Notes under the pieces: generated by a model
Databases searched by the model: none
What the model was told of the DNA's origin: nothing
The model's input: only the letters and a program-made list of their open reading frames with translations
Source of the DNA: Candidatus Reidiella endopervernicosa
GTDB lineage: Bacteria > Pseudomonadota > Gammaproteobacteria > GCF-013343005
DNA: 64,000 nt
Direction: 5' to 3'
Assembly (NCBI RefSeq): GCF_013343005.1
Contig: NZ_CP054491.1
Coordinates: forward strand, 2,152,501 to 2,216,500
Part shown: positions 38,909 through 49,427 of the stretch, piece after piece
How the letters are laid out: each line of letters starts with the position of its first letter
Numbering within the stretch: the first letter of the stretch is position 1
Made by a program: the position numbers and the translations under genes

Positions 38909-40895
38909 TTGACCGATCTCTCACAGTTTCTGCAGACCTTCTATGAAGAGAGTTTTGAAGGGCTGGAGATTATGGAGACAGGCCTGCTCAACCTCGATAT
39001 CGGTGCTGCCGATGCGGAAGAGATAAACACCATCTTTCGCGCAGCGCACTCGATCAAGGGCGGGAGTGCGACCTTTGGTCTGGGGGATGTGGCCGAATTT
39101 ACCCATCTCATGGAGACGCTACTCGATGAGCTTAGAGATAGAAGGCGTGAGGTCTCCCAACCGGTTGTCGAACTGCTTCTCCAGTCTGTCGACTGTTTGA
39201 GCGATATGCTCAATGCAAATAAGAGTGACGAGCCACTCGATCAGCAACGTATAGGTGCTCTACAGAAAGAGCTCGAGACAATGCTTGGTGGTGAAAGCGA
39301 GAGTGCCGTTCAGGAGAGCGCGGAAACCGTCACGGAGGCTGGGTCGGTTGGCGTATCGTATTTAAACCCGACACAAATTTCTATTTTACGGTAACGACCC
39401 ACTACGCATCCTTAATGAGCTCGGTGAGCTTGGGGATATGAAAGTGAGCGCCGAGCTATCCACGCTACCTCCTTTTGATGAGATGAGTCCCGAAAGAGCT
39501 ATCTCAGCTGGATAATCGAGCTCTCCGAAGGTGTGGAGCGTGCAGCGATTGATGAGGCATTTGCCTGGGTCGAGGATGATTGTGAGCTTCAGATCACACC
39601 GATCGGAGCTGAATCCGCGGCTGAAGAGTCATCCACAAGTGAGCCAGATCGCTGCGCCGGTTGTTCAATCGGCTGCAGATCTGGTGGATAGAAACAAAGG
39701 TTGATCAAGCCAACCGCGAAAACCCAAAAGACCACCGAGAGCACATCGATACGCGTCAATATTGATAAGGTGGATCAGATCATCAATCTTGTTGGTGAAT
39801 TAGTCATAACCAGTCGATGCTTAGCACGCTGGGTGAGAACTGATATGGGCCAACTTCACCTGCTGCGTGATGGTTTGGCTCAACTAGAACGCAATACTCG
39901 TGAGCTGCAGGAAGATGTCATGCGCATGCGCATGTTACCGATTAGCTTCACCTTCAACCGTTTCCCCGTCTGGTGCACGATCTCAGTAGCAAGCTGGGTA
40001 AAAGGTCGAGTTGGTTATGTCGGGTGAAGGCACTGAACTCGACAAGACTCTGATCGAAAACTCAGTGACCCGTTAGTTCATCTGGTACGTAACAGTCTCG
40101 ACCACGGTATCGAAGAAGCCCGAGGATCGTGTGGCTGCAGGCAAGAGTGATACCGGCACCATCTGGCTTAACGCCTACCATAAGGGCGGCAATATTGTCA
40201 TCGAGGTTAAGGATGATGGTCGTGGTATCAATACCGACAAGATCCTGGCGAAGGCGATCAGAAGTGGTCTGGTCAGTGCCGACGATGAGCTCACCCATAA
40301 TCAGATCTGCGAGCTGATCTTCCACCCCGGCTTATCTACGGCTGAGGTGGTGAGTGATGTCTCAGGGCGCGGCGTGGGAATGGACGTTGTGCGCCGGAAT
40401 ATCCATAGTCTTGGTGGTGGTGTCGAGATTACTTCTGAACTGGGTGTCGGTTCCTGCATTACGGTACGACTGCCACTGACCCTGGCGATTCTCGATGGTC
40501 AGACAGTGGCTGTGGGTAAGGAGCATTACATCGTACCGCTGGTCTCGATTATCGAGTCGATTCAGATCAAGCCAGGCACGGTGCGGAGCGTGGGCGGTAG
40601 AGGTGAGACTTTCGAGCTACGTGGAGAGTACCTACCCATCATCAGACTCTCCGATGTGTTTAGCGTCGAGACCAAGGTGAGGGAATTAACCGAAGGTCTG
40701 CTGGTGGTTGTAGAGGGTGACGGCAAACAGGTTGGTCTCTTTGTTGACGATCTACTGGGTCAGCAGCAGGTTGTGATCAAGTCACTTGAAGCAAACTACA
40801 AGAAAGTGGACGGCCTGTCGGGCGCAACTATTCTGGGTGATGGGTCAGTGGCACTGATTCTCGATATCCCCAGTCTGATACGAATCTCGTACTAA
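38909..40895 (+). pseudogene. cheA: chemotaxis histidine kinase CheA, several frameshifts
   Basis: CheA domains are all recognisable but spread over frames. HPt with FRAAHSIKGGSATFG lies at 38909-39394. A P2-like region lies at about 39395-39690, with the dimerisation domain (IRVNIDKVDQIINLVGELV) from 39740. The ATPase follows (LVRNSLDHGIEEPEDR, VKDDGRGI, SGRGVGMDVV), then the CheW-like regulatory domain to TAA at 40893-40895. Lesions include a missing C near 39811, short CCCC at 39964-39967, short AAAA at 40000-40003 and 40057-40060, and an extra G near 40118. Most are homopolymer changes. Start is TTG 38909 behind GAGGTAAG. Repaired length is about 660 residues. Miscalls are likelier than decay because protein conservation between lesions is high. 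Confidence 0.85.
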
Positions 40896-40935
40896 ACCAG
40901 GTCGCACAAGAAAGAAGTGATCCGAGGAGAAGAGG

Positions 40936-41499
40936 ATGGCATCGAATAATAAAGAATTAACAGCCGGTGCAGGCCGTCAGGAACTTGCCCAGCAGATTTC
41001 TGGTGAACTCGCACACGGCTCGACGGGAGATCAGTATCTCACCTTCGTTCTTGGAGAAGAGTCGTATGGCGTCGATATTTTAAGGGTGCAGGAGATAAAA
41101 GGGTGGACTCCAGTCACGCGTATTCCTAACAGTCCTGATTATCTGCGTGGCGTGCTTAATCTGCGAGGCACGATAGTACCGATTATCGATCTACGCATGC
41201 GTTTCAACATGGATAACGTTGAATACACTCCCGTCACGGTAGTGATCGTCGTGTCGGTCAGGAGTGAGACACGAGAGCGCATTATTGGAATGGTGGTTGA
41301 TGCGGTCTCCGATGTGTTGAGTGTTTCTGCAGAAGATATCCGCGAGACCCCGGACTTTGGCGGTGCGGTGAGTACAGAATATATACGGGGATTGGCATCT
41401 GTTGCCGATCAGATGGTAATGCTGCTCGATATAGACAAGATGTTGACCGAAGGTGAACTGAAGAGTCTGGCGGCTGTTTCAGATGTTGTAGCAGAATAA
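40936..41499 (+). CDS. cheW: chemotaxis coupling protein CheW (second copy)
   Basis: This 187-residue CheW has a 30-residue N-terminal extension before [21 protein letters not shown]. It also has [19 protein letters not shown] and [24 protein letters not shown]. The start ATG follows GAGGAGAAGAGG. It lies 40 bp after cheA and 31 bp before the first of two tandem MCP genes. It is clearly different in sequence from the cheW at 26651, so the two may serve different receptors. No lesions are seen. Confidence 0.93.
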   Translation: MASNNKELTAGAGRQELAQQISGELAHGSTGDQYLTFVLGEESYGVDILRVQEIKGWTPVTRIPNSPDYLRGVLNLRGTIVPIIDLRMRFNMDNVEYTPVTVVIVVSVRSETRERIIGMVVDAVSDVLSVSAEDIRETPDFGGAVSTEYIRGLASVADQMVMLLDIDKMLTEGELKSLAAVSDVVAE

Positions 41500-41530
41500 T
41501 AAAACGAGTGACCAAGGGGTTTTTTTAATA

Positions 41531-43591
41531 ATGAAATTTCTCAATAATTTATCGATCAGATTAAAGATTCTGATCATGCTGGTGGCGCCCGTTATCGGAC
41601 TGCTCTACTTCTCGATTATCAGTGTCATGGACAAGAGTGATGTGGTTGCTGAGATGGAGTCGGTGGAACCATTGGCTCAATTGGCCGTCAAGGTCAGCGC
41701 ACTGGTACATGAGACGCAGAAGGAGCGCGGTGCAACAGCCGGTTTCCTGGGCAGCAAAGGCACCAAGTTTGTTACTGAATTACCAGCACAGAGAAATAAT
41801 ACTGATCAGAAACGAAATGAGCTGAATCAGTTCCTGAAAGCGTTCAACAAGGGCGCATACGGTGGGGGATTTGAAAATGGTCTGAATGATGTGCTGAATC
41901 GTCTGGGACAGATCGATTCGATCCGCTCATCGGTTAGTGCTCAGACCATCAAGGGTGGTGATGCGATTGGCTACTACACCGGTATCAATGGTCAGTTCCT
42001 TAATCTGATTGGTGAGATGACGGCGCTCTCGGATAACGGTGTTATCAGTCGCAATATTGCTGCATACGTCAATTTTCTGCTGGGCAAGGAACGAGCCGGT
42101 ATCGAACGTGCAGTCCTTGCAGGAACCTTCGCTGCTGATGCATTTGGCCCCGGAGCTCACGCCAAGTTTAGCCGTCTGGTGACCGAACAGGACACCTATG
42201 CCAACGTATTCCTCTCTCTGGCAACCGATGAGGCAAAACAGTCTTATAAAGAGGCGATGGGTGACTCTTCAGTGGCTGAAGTTGTACGCATGCGAAAAGT
42301 TGCCAATGCGAATGCACAGAGCGGCGGTTTTGGCATCGACTCTGTCTTCTGGTTCAAGACTCAAACGGCAAAGATCAATCAGCTGAAGAAGGTTGAAGAC
42401 TGGTTGTCTGAATCATTGATTGAACAGGTTGGTGAGTTGCGTGGTCAGGCAAGTACAGCCCAGATGTTCTATCTGATTCTAGCAATCGTTGCGGTTGGTA
42501 TGGCACTGCTACTTTCAGTATTGATGTCCAGAAACATTACGGGTGCACTGGGACAGGCACTTAATGCCCTGGAGGATATAGCGCAGGGTGAGGGTGACCT
42601 GACCAGCCGTCTCGATGCAACGGGGCGTGATGAGATCGCTCAGCTGGCGGGTGCCTTCAATCTATTTGTCGAGAAAATTGAGAGTATCGTCAGTCAGATT
42701 CGTCAGATGTCTGAATCTATTCAGACGGCAACGGGTGAGATAGCTGCCGGTAATACCGATCTCAGTGCTCGTACAGAGGAGCAGGCCTCTAGTCTTGAAG
42801 AGACCGCCTCAAGCATGGAAGAGATGACCTCGACCGTTAAACAGAATGCTGATAATGCTCGACAGGCCAACCAGCTGGCAGCCAGTGCGCGTGACCAGGC
42901 GAGTGAAGGTGGTGAGGTGGTTGGAAGTGCCGTTAACGCAATGGCAGAGATCAACACCTCTAGTCGAAAGATTGCCGATATCATAAGTGTTATTGACGAG
43001 ATCGCCTTTCAGACCAATTTGTTGGCGCTTAATGCAGCCGTCGAGGCAGCGCGAGCTGGCGAGCAGGGACGTGGCTTCGCGGTAGTGGCGGGTGAGGTGC
43101 GTACGCTTGCACAACGCAGTGCTGAGGCCGCGAAAGAGATCAAGAACCTGATTGAAGATAGCGTTTCTAAGGTTGATCAAGGTTCTGCCTTGGTTGATCA
43201 GTCGGGCAAGACGCTTGAGGAGATTGTTACTTCTGTGAAGAAGGTGACCGATATTGTCTCCGAAATTGCGGCTGCAAGCTCTGAGCAGGCCTCTGGAATC
43301 GATCAGATCAACAACGCTATTACTCAGATGGATGATGTAACGCAACAAAATGCAGCACTTGTGGAAGAGGCAGCTGCAGCCAGTAAATCCATGGAAGATG
43401 AGGCACACGGCCTGGCTAGTCTGGTTGGTCAGTTCAAGGTTAGTGAGTCATTTGTACAAGAGGCGCCAGTGGCACCTCGAGAACGCACCGTTCAGCGTTC
43501 ACGACCAGCGGCTCGACCCGCACCATCTCGCAAGCCTGCAGCCCGTGCGCCGCAGGCAGCAGAAAGTGATGATGAGTGGGAAGAGTTTTAA
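41531..43591 (+). CDS. methyl-accepting chemotaxis protein with NIT sensor domain
   Basis: This 686-residue receptor has a membrane helix at about 13-30 and a periplasmic NIT (nitrate/nitrite-sensing type) domain, with the typical [20 protein letters not shown] start. A second helix lies near 312-332, then HAMP, and a signalling domain with [28 protein letters not shown]. The tail ends DDEWEEF, matching the W-x-x-F peptide that docks CheR/CheB in enteric receptors. Adaptation by the downstream cheR and cheB products is therefore likely. Nitrate as ligand is plausible for a sulfur oxidiser but not shown. Confidence 0.93.
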   Translation: MKFLNNLSIRLKILIMLVAPVIGLLYFSIISVMDKSDVVAEMESVEPLAQLAVKVSALVHETQKERGATAGFLGSKGTKFVTELPAQRNNTDQKRNELNQFLKAFNKGAYGGGFENGLNDVLNRLGQIDSIRSSVSAQTIKGGDAIGYYTGINGQFLNLIGEMTALSDNGVISRNIAAYVNFLLGKERAGIERAVLAGTFAADAFGPGAHAKFSRLVTEQDTYANVFLSLATDEAKQSYKEAMGDSSVAEVVRMRKVANANAQSGGFGIDSVFWFKTQTAKINQLKKVEDWLSESLIEQVGELRGQASTAQMFYLILAIVAVGMALLLSVLMSRNITGALGQALNALEDIAQGEGDLTSRLDATGRDEIAQLAGAFNLFVEKIESIVSQIRQMSESIQTATGEIAAGNTDLSARTEEQASSLEETASSMEEMTSTVKQNADNARQANQLAASARDQASEGGEVVGSAVNAMAEINTSSRKIADIISVIDEIAFQTNLLALNAAVEAARAGEQGRGFAVVAGEVRTLAQRSAEAAKEIKNLIEDSVSKVDQGSALVDQSGKTLEEIVTSVKKVTDIVSEIAAASSEQASGIDQINNAITQMDDVTQQNAALVEEAAAASKSMEDEAHGLASLVGQFKVSESFVQEAPVAPRERTVQRSRPAARPAPSRKPAARAPQAAESDDEWEEF

Positions 43592-43624
43592 CGTCTTAAC
43601 GACGACAAAACTGGAGATAGAGAG

Positions 43625-45292
43625 ATGAGAAACGTGTCAATTAAAGCAAGATTAATTGCGACGCTGCTTCTACTTAGTGTGCTCATGGTCGTTATTGGCT
43701 ACATGGGGCTTCACGGCATGGGGGAAAACATTGCTGGGCTTGAGAGTGTTTACAAGGATCGAGTCGTTCCGTTAAAGGACCTCAAGGTTATCGCAGATGA
43801 GTACGCGGTAAATGTCGTTGATACTGCTCACAAGGTCCGCAATGGCAACATCTCTCCTGATCAAGGTGTCAGGAATGTTCAATCTGCAGCCTCCACTATC
43901 AATTCAACCTGGGAGGCCTACCTCGGAACAGTCCTGGTTGAGGATGAGGAGCGACTGGTTGCTGAGATCAAACCGCTCAAGGTGATAGCCGATGAACATC
44001 TCGATGAGCTGATCGACTTTCTCAATCGTAACGATATGGAAGGGCTGTCGCAGTGGACAATCAGTGACCTGTATGACGGCATCGATCCTATATCAGAGAA
44101 GTTTGGTGAATTGATAGCTGTACAACTTGTTGTGGCAAAGCAAGTTTACGATGACGAGATTGTCGCTTATGAAGCTACTCGTAACTTTGCCATTGGACTG
44201 ATAGTACTCGGTCTGTTGGCAGCCTTAACCGTGGGCTGGATACTGGTTCGAGCAATCACCAAACCGCTTGGTATTGCTATTGAGGCCGCAGATGCGATCG
44301 CCAACGGTGATCTGACCAGAAACGTTGATGTGGTCAGCACCGATGAGACAGGACAGCTGTTGAGTGCGCTCAAGACCATGAACGAGAAACTGCACAGTGT
44401 GGTCAGTGAAGTACGAGAAGGCACCGATGTTATCGCTTCGGCCTCAAATGAAATCGCCATGGGTAACACCGATCTCAGTGCGCGTACCGAGGAACAGGCC
44501 TCCAGCCTGGAGGAGACTGCCTCCAGTATGGAAGAGATGACCTCAACGGTTAAACAGAATGCCGATAATGCCCGCCAGGCAAATCAGCTGGCTGCCAGCG
44601 CACGTGACCAGGCATCTGAAGGTGGAGAGGTCGTAGGAAACGCTGTCGCCGCGATGGCAGAGATCAACACCGCGAGTAAGAAGATTGCCGATATCATCAG
44701 CGTCATTGATGAGATCGCTTTCCAGACCAACCTGTTAGCACTGAATGCAGCGGTTGAGGCAGCACGTGCCGGAGAGCAGGGGCGAGGCTTCGCAGTAGTC
44801 GCCGGTGAGGTACGAACATTGGCGCAGCGAAGTGCCGAAGCCGCTAAAGAGATTAAGATCCTCATTGAAGACAGCGTTAACAAGGTGGAGCAGGGCTCTG
44901 CACTTGTTGATGAGTCGGGTAGAACCCTTGAGGGTATTGTCGATTCGGTGAAGAAGGTGACCGATATAGTCTCTGAGATTGCTGCGGCAAGTTCAGAACA
45001 GGCCTCAGGCATCGATCAGATCAATAACGCGATTACACAGATGGATGATGTAACCCAACAGAATGCCGCATTGGTAGAAGAGGCAGCAGCGGCAAGTAAG
45101 TCGATGGAGGATCAAGCCAGCAACCTGATCAGCCAGGTTTCATTCTTCAATGTTGGCGGCCATGCCGCATCACGCCCCAAGGCTCAAAATCGTCCCACAT
45201 CGCGACCAGCAAAACGTGCTCCTGCTCCGAGAAGCCAGACAGAACCTGCTGCCGCTAAAGCCGACTCTGATGATGAGTGGGAGGAGTTTTAG
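43625..45292 (+). CDS. methyl-accepting chemotaxis protein with four-helix-bundle sensor
   Basis: This 555-residue receptor has a first helix near 8-28, a periplasmic four-helix-bundle-type sensor (about 30-190), a second helix (AIGLIVLGLLAALTVGWILV), HAMP and the MCP domain. From about residue 280 it is nearly identical in protein sequence to the MCP just upstream, and it shares the DDEWEEF tail. The pair looks like a duplication with sensor replacement or conversion of the signalling half. A 33-bp gap and GGAGATAGAG site suggest co-expression. The ligand is unknown. Confidence 0.93.
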   Translation: MRNVSIKARLIATLLLLSVLMVVIGYMGLHGMGENIAGLESVYKDRVVPLKDLKVIADEYAVNVVDTAHKVRNGNISPDQGVRNVQSAASTINSTWEAYLGTVLVEDEERLVAEIKPLKVIADEHLDELIDFLNRNDMEGLSQWTISDLYDGIDPISEKFGELIAVQLVVAKQVYDDEIVAYEATRNFAIGLIVLGLLAALTVGWILVRAITKPLGIAIEAADAIANGDLTRNVDVVSTDETGQLLSALKTMNEKLHSVVSEVREGTDVIASASNEIAMGNTDLSARTEEQASSLEETASSMEEMTSTVKQNADNARQANQLAASARDQASEGGEVVGNAVAAMAEINTASKKIADIISVIDEIAFQTNLLALNAAVEAARAGEQGRGFAVVAGEVRTLAQRSAEAAKEIKILIEDSVNKVEQGSALVDESGRTLEGIVDSVKKVTDIVSEIAAASSEQASGIDQINNAITQMDDVTQQNAALVEEAAAASKSMEDQASNLISQVSFFNVGGHAASRPKAQNRPTSRPAKRAPAPRSQTEPAAAKADSDDEWEEF

Positions 45293-45313
45293 TACAACCG
45301 TATCGGGGTTCGG

Positions 45314-45335
45314 ATATGGCCGGTCAAGGCCATAT
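45314..45335 (+). terminator. hairpin between MCP and cheR
   Basis: ATATGGCC (45314-45321) and GGCCATAT (45328-45335) form a perfect 8-bp stem with loop GGTCAA. A run of seven T follows only at 45352-45358, 16 bases after the stem. It may be a weak terminator, an attenuator or a processing site. Confidence 0.4.
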
Positions 45336-45398
45336 TGAGAGCGATCTTCAGTTTTTTTCTGGTTAGATAGTTGATCTACCAGTAGCAGGTGATCCAGC

Positions 45399-46271
45399 TT
45401 GGCTTCAATTGCCACTAATAGAGCTGCGGATGGAAAGGAGTTCGGTTTTACTGACCAGAATTTCCATGCTATCCAGCAATTGGTCGGGGAACGGACTGGG
45501 ATTGTTCTCTCCGATGCTAAACGCGATATGGTCTACAGCCGGCTGGTTCGGCGGCTTAGGCAGTTGGGTCATGATAGTTTCGATAGCTATCTCGAGATGT
45601 TGGGAAGTGACCCAGGCGATGAGATGGGGCACTTTATCAATGCGATCACTACCAATCTCACCTCCTTTTTTCGTGAGAACCATCATTTCGAATTCCTGAG
45701 AGAGACATTGCTACCGGCCTTGCTGGAGGCGCACAAAATAACGCGTCGTATACGTATCTGGTCGGCGGGTTGTTCGACAGGCGAAGAGCCCTATTCGATT
45801 GCCATGACGGTGCGTGAGTTGATCCCTGAAAGTAGCGGCTGGGATATCAAAATATTAGCAACTGACCTGGACTCGAATGTAGTAGCAACGGCCAAACGAG
45901 GGGTTTATAGCGAAGATCGAATAAGTGGTATCCCGAAACAGAGACTCAAACGCTGGTTTCTAAGAGGTAAGGGTGAGAAGAGCGATCAGGTGCGTGTGCG
46001 AAGTGAGCTGCGCGACATGATCTCTTTTCGCCAACTCAACCTACTTCACGACTGGCCCTTCAAGGGGCCTTTGGATTTTATCTTTTGCCGTAACGTGGTT
46101 ATTTACTTCAACAAGGATACCCAGCGCAAACTGTTTGATCGTTATAGCAGGGTGCTCGCCGAGGATGGACACCTTTTCGTGGGCCACTCTGAATCGCTAT
46201 ATAAAGTGACAGACCGCTTTCACCTGCTCGGTAACACGATTTACCAGAAGGCAGAGGAGAGTAAGGGGTAA
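45399..46271 (+). CDS. cheR: chemotaxis protein methyltransferase CheR
   Basis: CheR methylates receptor glutamates using S-adenosylmethionine. The 290-residue protein has the N-terminal alpha domain, TTNLTSFFRENHHFEFL, the SAM-binding motif RIWSAGCSTGEEPYSIAM, and FIFCRNVVIYFNKDTQ. The start is taken as TTG 45399 with AGGTG upstream, since no in-frame ATG gives the full alpha domain. Its stop overlaps the cheD start (TAATG). The W-x-x-F tails of the two preceding MCPs are its expected docking sites. Confidence 0.93.
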   Translation: MASIATNRAADGKEFGFTDQNFHAIQQLVGERTGIVLSDAKRDMVYSRLVRRLRQLGHDSFDSYLEMLGSDPGDEMGHFINAITTNLTSFFRENHHFEFLRETLLPALLEAHKITRRIRIWSAGCSTGEEPYSIAMTVRELIPESSGWDIKILATDLDSNVVATAKRGVYSEDRISGIPKQRLKRWFLRGKGEKSDQVRVRSELRDMISFRQLNLLHDWPFKGPLDFIFCRNVVIYFNKDTQRKLFDRYSRVLAEDGHLFVGHSESLYKVTDRFHLLGNTIYQKAEESKG

Positions 46272-46924
46272 TGCATGAAAACTACTCCACTACCAGCTCT
46301 CCCCGAATGCCACGTTCACTGCCAGGATTCGAGGATGTCAAACGCTATTGGGATAAGACCAACGATATTTTTTCAGCAAAGATATTGCCGGGTGAATTCT
46401 ATGTAACGGCCAATGATGAGCTGATTACCACCGTGCTCGGTTCATGTGTCTCCGTATGTATACGTGATCGGATCTTTGGCATCGGGGGTATGAACCACTT
46501 TATGTTACCGCACGATAATTCGGGGACCGGCTCGTGGGTCGCAAGCGATAATGTCAGCGTCTCTACTCGCTATGGTACCTATGCGATGGAGCACATGATC
46601 AACGAAATACTCAAGAACGGTGGCAATCGGAAGAATTTTGAGGTCAAGGTCTTCGGTGGTGGCCGTATTCTGGCCAACATGACTGACGTGGGAATTAAGA
46701 ATATCAACTTTATTCATCACTTTTTACAGACCGAGTGTCTGGATATATTGTCCGAGGATGTGGGGGATATATATCCACGCAAAGTCGTCTTTTTCCCCAA
46801 AACAGGCAAAGCACGAGTTAAGAAACTGAAATCGCTGCATAACGATACGATCATCAAGCGTGAAGAGGCGTATATACACGATATCGATACACAGCCTATT
46901 ACAGGCGAAGTGGAGTTGTTCTGA
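46271..46924 (+). CDS. cheD: chemoreceptor glutamine deamidase CheD
   Basis: CheD deamidates receptor glutamines. The 217-residue protein has the catalytic Cys/His region TTVLGSCVSVCIRDRIFGIGG with NHFMLP following, and VFGGGRILANM. An N-terminal extension of about 55 residues precedes the core. The C-terminus ends GEVELF, resembling the GDIELF tails of two MCPs in the window. ATG 46271 overlaps the cheR stop. It precedes cheB by 45 bp. No lesions are visible. Confidence 0.94.
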   Translation: MHENYSTTSSPRMPRSLPGFEDVKRYWDKTNDIFSAKILPGEFYVTANDELITTVLGSCVSVCIRDRIFGIGGMNHFMLPHDNSGTGSWVASDNVSVSTRYGTYAMEHMINEILKNGGNRKNFEVKVFGGGRILANMTDVGIKNINFIHHFLQTECLDILSEDVGDIYPRKVVFFPKTGKARVKKLKSLHNDTIIKREEAYIHDIDTQPITGEVELF

Positions 46925-46969
46925 CGTTATGGCCACCTCGTATCACAATAGAAATGAGTTTGAAAAAGT

Positions 46970-48070
46970 ATGATCAAGGTCTTGATAGTCGACGATTCAG
47001 CGTTAATTCGTCAGGTGCTGAGAGAGATATTGGATGCTGATCCTGAGATTGAAGTGGTCGGAGCGGCAGTTGATCCCTATGACGCACGCGACAAAATCAA
47101 GGCGCTTAATCCCGATGTTTTGACGCTTGATGTAGAGATGCCGCGCATGGATGGCATTACCTTTCTCAAAAACTTGATGCGCTTAAGACCCATGCCGGTC
47201 GTCATGATTTCAACCCTGACCGAGCAGGGTGCGAGCGTGACCCTACAGGCGCTGGAGTTTGGTGCGGTCGATTTCATCAGTAAGCCGAAGCTGGACGTTT
47301 CTCAATCGATCGCAGAGTACGCTGAGGTGATTGTTGAGAAGGTTAAGGCGGCTGCTAGTGCCTCAATGCTGGTGCTTGGTCGGGCATCAAGAGAGACTAA
47401 GCCGCAGGGCGCAGCAGGGCAAGCACAGAGGCATATTAGGTCACTCGCAGCGGGTGCGGCGTATCAAGCAACGCATCGTTTGATCGCGATCGGCGCATCT
47501 ACCGGTGGTACTGAGGCGATCAAAGAGGTGTTGGAGGTGATGCCGGCCGATGCCCCCGGAACAGTGATTACTCAGCATATTCCTGCCATGTTCAGTAAAT
47601 CCTTCTCAGAACGGCTAGATTCACTCTCGGCGATGAAGGTCAAAGAGGCAGAGAATGGTGATTATGTATTACCGGGTCACGCCTTCGTTGCACCCGGCGA
47701 CTACCATATGGAGGTTAATCGAGATGGCGCAAGGTATGTGATTAGCCTCAATCAGAGTGACCCCGTAAACCGTCATCGTCCGGCCGTCGATGTGATGATG
47801 AATTCTGTGGCACGCAATGTGGGTAGTAACGCCATTGGCGTGATACTGACAGGCATGGGTGCTGATGGTGCTGCTGCAGGCATGCGTCAGATGCATGATG
47901 CGGGTGCGCCTACCATCGCTCAGGATGAGAAGAGTTGTGTGGTTTGGGGAATGCCTAAGGAGGCGGTCAACAAGGGAGGTGTCGATTTTGTGCTGCCGTT
48001 GAACAAGGTGGCGGACAAACTCCTTGATCTGGCTGCAGAAGTACCCAAATCGGCCGATAGAAATGGGTAA
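46970..48070 (+). CDS. cheB: chemotaxis methylesterase/response regulator CheB
   Basis: CheB removes receptor methyl groups when phosphorylated by CheA. Residues 1-120 are a receiver domain ([29 protein letters not shown]). The C-terminal methylesterase carries the triad regions [11 protein letters not shown] (Ser), TQHIPAMFS (His) and [11 protein letters not shown]-type sequence (here [13 protein letters not shown], Asp). At 366 residues the length is normal. A direct-repeat stretch lies just after the stop. No lesions are visible. Confidence 0.95.
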   Translation: MIKVLIVDDSALIRQVLREILDADPEIEVVGAAVDPYDARDKIKALNPDVLTLDVEMPRMDGITFLKNLMRLRPMPVVMISTLTEQGASVTLQALEFGAVDFISKPKLDVSQSIAEYAEVIVEKVKAAASASMLVLGRASRETKPQGAAGQAQRHIRSLAAGAAYQATHRLIAIGASTGGTEAIKEVLEVMPADAPGTVITQHIPAMFSKSFSERLDSLSAMKVKEAENGDYVLPGHAFVAPGDYHMEVNRDGARYVISLNQSDPVNRHRPAVDVMMNSVARNVGSNAIGVILTGMGADGAAAGMRQMHDAGAPTIAQDEKSCVVWGMPKEAVNKGGVDFVLPLNKVADKLLDLAAEVPKSADRNG

Positions 48071-48090
48071 CAGTAAATCGGCTTCGGACC

Positions 48091-48122
48091 GCGGATCAGC
48101 GGATCAGCGGATCAGCGGATCA
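48091..48122 (+). repeat. four tandem copies of GCGGATCA
   Basis: GCGGATCA repeats four times without change at 48091-48122, followed by a partial fifth unit (GCGGCGAG). It lies in the 87-bp gap between cheB and the next MCP gene, about 35 bp upstream of that start. Copy number could vary by slippage and change spacing of leader elements; an expression effect is inference. Confidence 0.85.
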
Positions 48123-48157
48123 GCGGCGAGTCGTGGCAGGACGTCACACTTAAATGT

Positions 48158-49393
48158 ATGCAAGGCGATACGATGATTGATCGGATAAAAAAGCTATTCA
48201 CCACGCACTGGATTGAGAGTCTGGTTACATTACTGATTCTATTGCTACAGCCATTCCTGTCTGACATGGATGTGCCCTCATATGTTTCTGTCGTACTGCT
48301 GGCACTTACCTGGATAGTTGGGGCCTTTCTTCGCATCGAGATTGAGGTGGAAGAGGATGACTCACCCGATATGAATGGAGTTGCCAGCCTGGAGGCGGAG
48401 TTTGTACAGCTACAGAATTCAACCGAGCTCGAGGTGAAACAGCAGTTCGACCATATCCTCATTGAGTTATCCCAGGTGCGTGATCTGCAGGGCAATGCCA
48501 TAGCCGATCTGGTCACCAGCTTTACCGGTCTTGAGGCCGATGCACGTCGCCAGACCGAGATGGTGCATGAACTGATAGAGCGTATGTCGAACCATGGCGA
48601 TGATGGCGCTAGTGTTAAGCAGTTTATCGATGATTCACAAGAGCTGATCAATGAGTTTGTCGACAACATCACAGCAATGAGTGCATACAGCATGGAGCTG
48701 GTTGAGACGATGAATTTGATGAAGACGCAGATTGATAAAGTCGACCACCTATTGGGAGAGATTGACGGTATCAGTTCACAGACTGATCTGTTGGCACTCA
48801 ACGCAGCCATTGAAGCTGCACGTGCAGGTGAAGCAGGACGCGGATTTGCTGTGGTGGCCGATGAGGTCCGTTCGCTATCATCCAGAAGTCGGCAGTTCTC
48901 CAACCAGATCCGCGAGCAGTTTGCGGTTGCCAAGGGGACGATGGATAAAGGTGCGGGCATTGTTGGCAGAATGGCATCCAAAGACATGAGTATGTCGATG
49001 AACTCTCAGGACCACATCGGTGAGATGATGAGTGAGATCGGAACGCTGAATGACTATGTCTCAGATCACCTCAGTTCAGTCTCCTCAATCTCTGAAAGTA
49101 TTAGCCAAAATGTGGGCGTGGCCGTTCGCTCGTTGCAGTTTGAGGATATGACCAAGCAACTTGTCGATCATATGGAAAACCGAATCTCCGCATTACAGGA
49201 GTTTCTCGATATGGTTAAAGAGCTGCGTAATGATCTTGCGACATCAAAGTCGTCCCACGGTGTGTCACGTTTTGATGAGCATGCCGAGCGGCTACGCAGG
49301 GTGTTGCAGAAAGAGCACGGTACATTCGACAATACAAAACACAAGGCCATCGACCAGCAGAGCATGGACGATGGTGATATCGAACTGTTTTGA
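48158..49393 (+). CDS. short methyl-accepting chemotaxis protein without periplasmic sensor
   Basis: This 411-residue protein has two close hydrophobic segments (about residues 15-33 and 40-58) with hardly any loop, then a cytoplasmic helical region. A degenerate MCP domain has the tip [28 protein letters not shown]. There is no HAMP domain or recognisable sensor. The tail reads GDIELF. Such receptors may sense membrane state or internal signals. It follows cheB and precedes a single-domain response regulator by 34 bp, so the three may be co-transcribed. The start is ATG 48158; an ATG six codons in (48173) is an alternative. Confidence 0.88.
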   Translation: MQGDTMIDRIKKLFTTHWIESLVTLLILLLQPFLSDMDVPSYVSVVLLALTWIVGAFLRIEIEVEEDDSPDMNGVASLEAEFVQLQNSTELEVKQQFDHILIELSQVRDLQGNAIADLVTSFTGLEADARRQTEMVHELIERMSNHGDDGASVKQFIDDSQELINEFVDNITAMSAYSMELVETMNLMKTQIDKVDHLLGEIDGISSQTDLLALNAAIEAARAGEAGRGFAVVADEVRSLSSRSRQFSNQIREQFAVAKGTMDKGAGIVGRMASKDMSMSMNSQDHIGEMMSEIGTLNDYVSDHLSSVSSISESISQNVGVAVRSLQFEDMTKQLVDHMENRISALQEFLDMVKELRNDLATSKSSHGVSRFDEHAERLRRVLQKEHGTFDNTKHKAIDQQSMDDGDIELF

Positions 49394-49427
49394 TTGAAAT
49401 GGTATCAGCGGCAATTGATGGTGGGCT

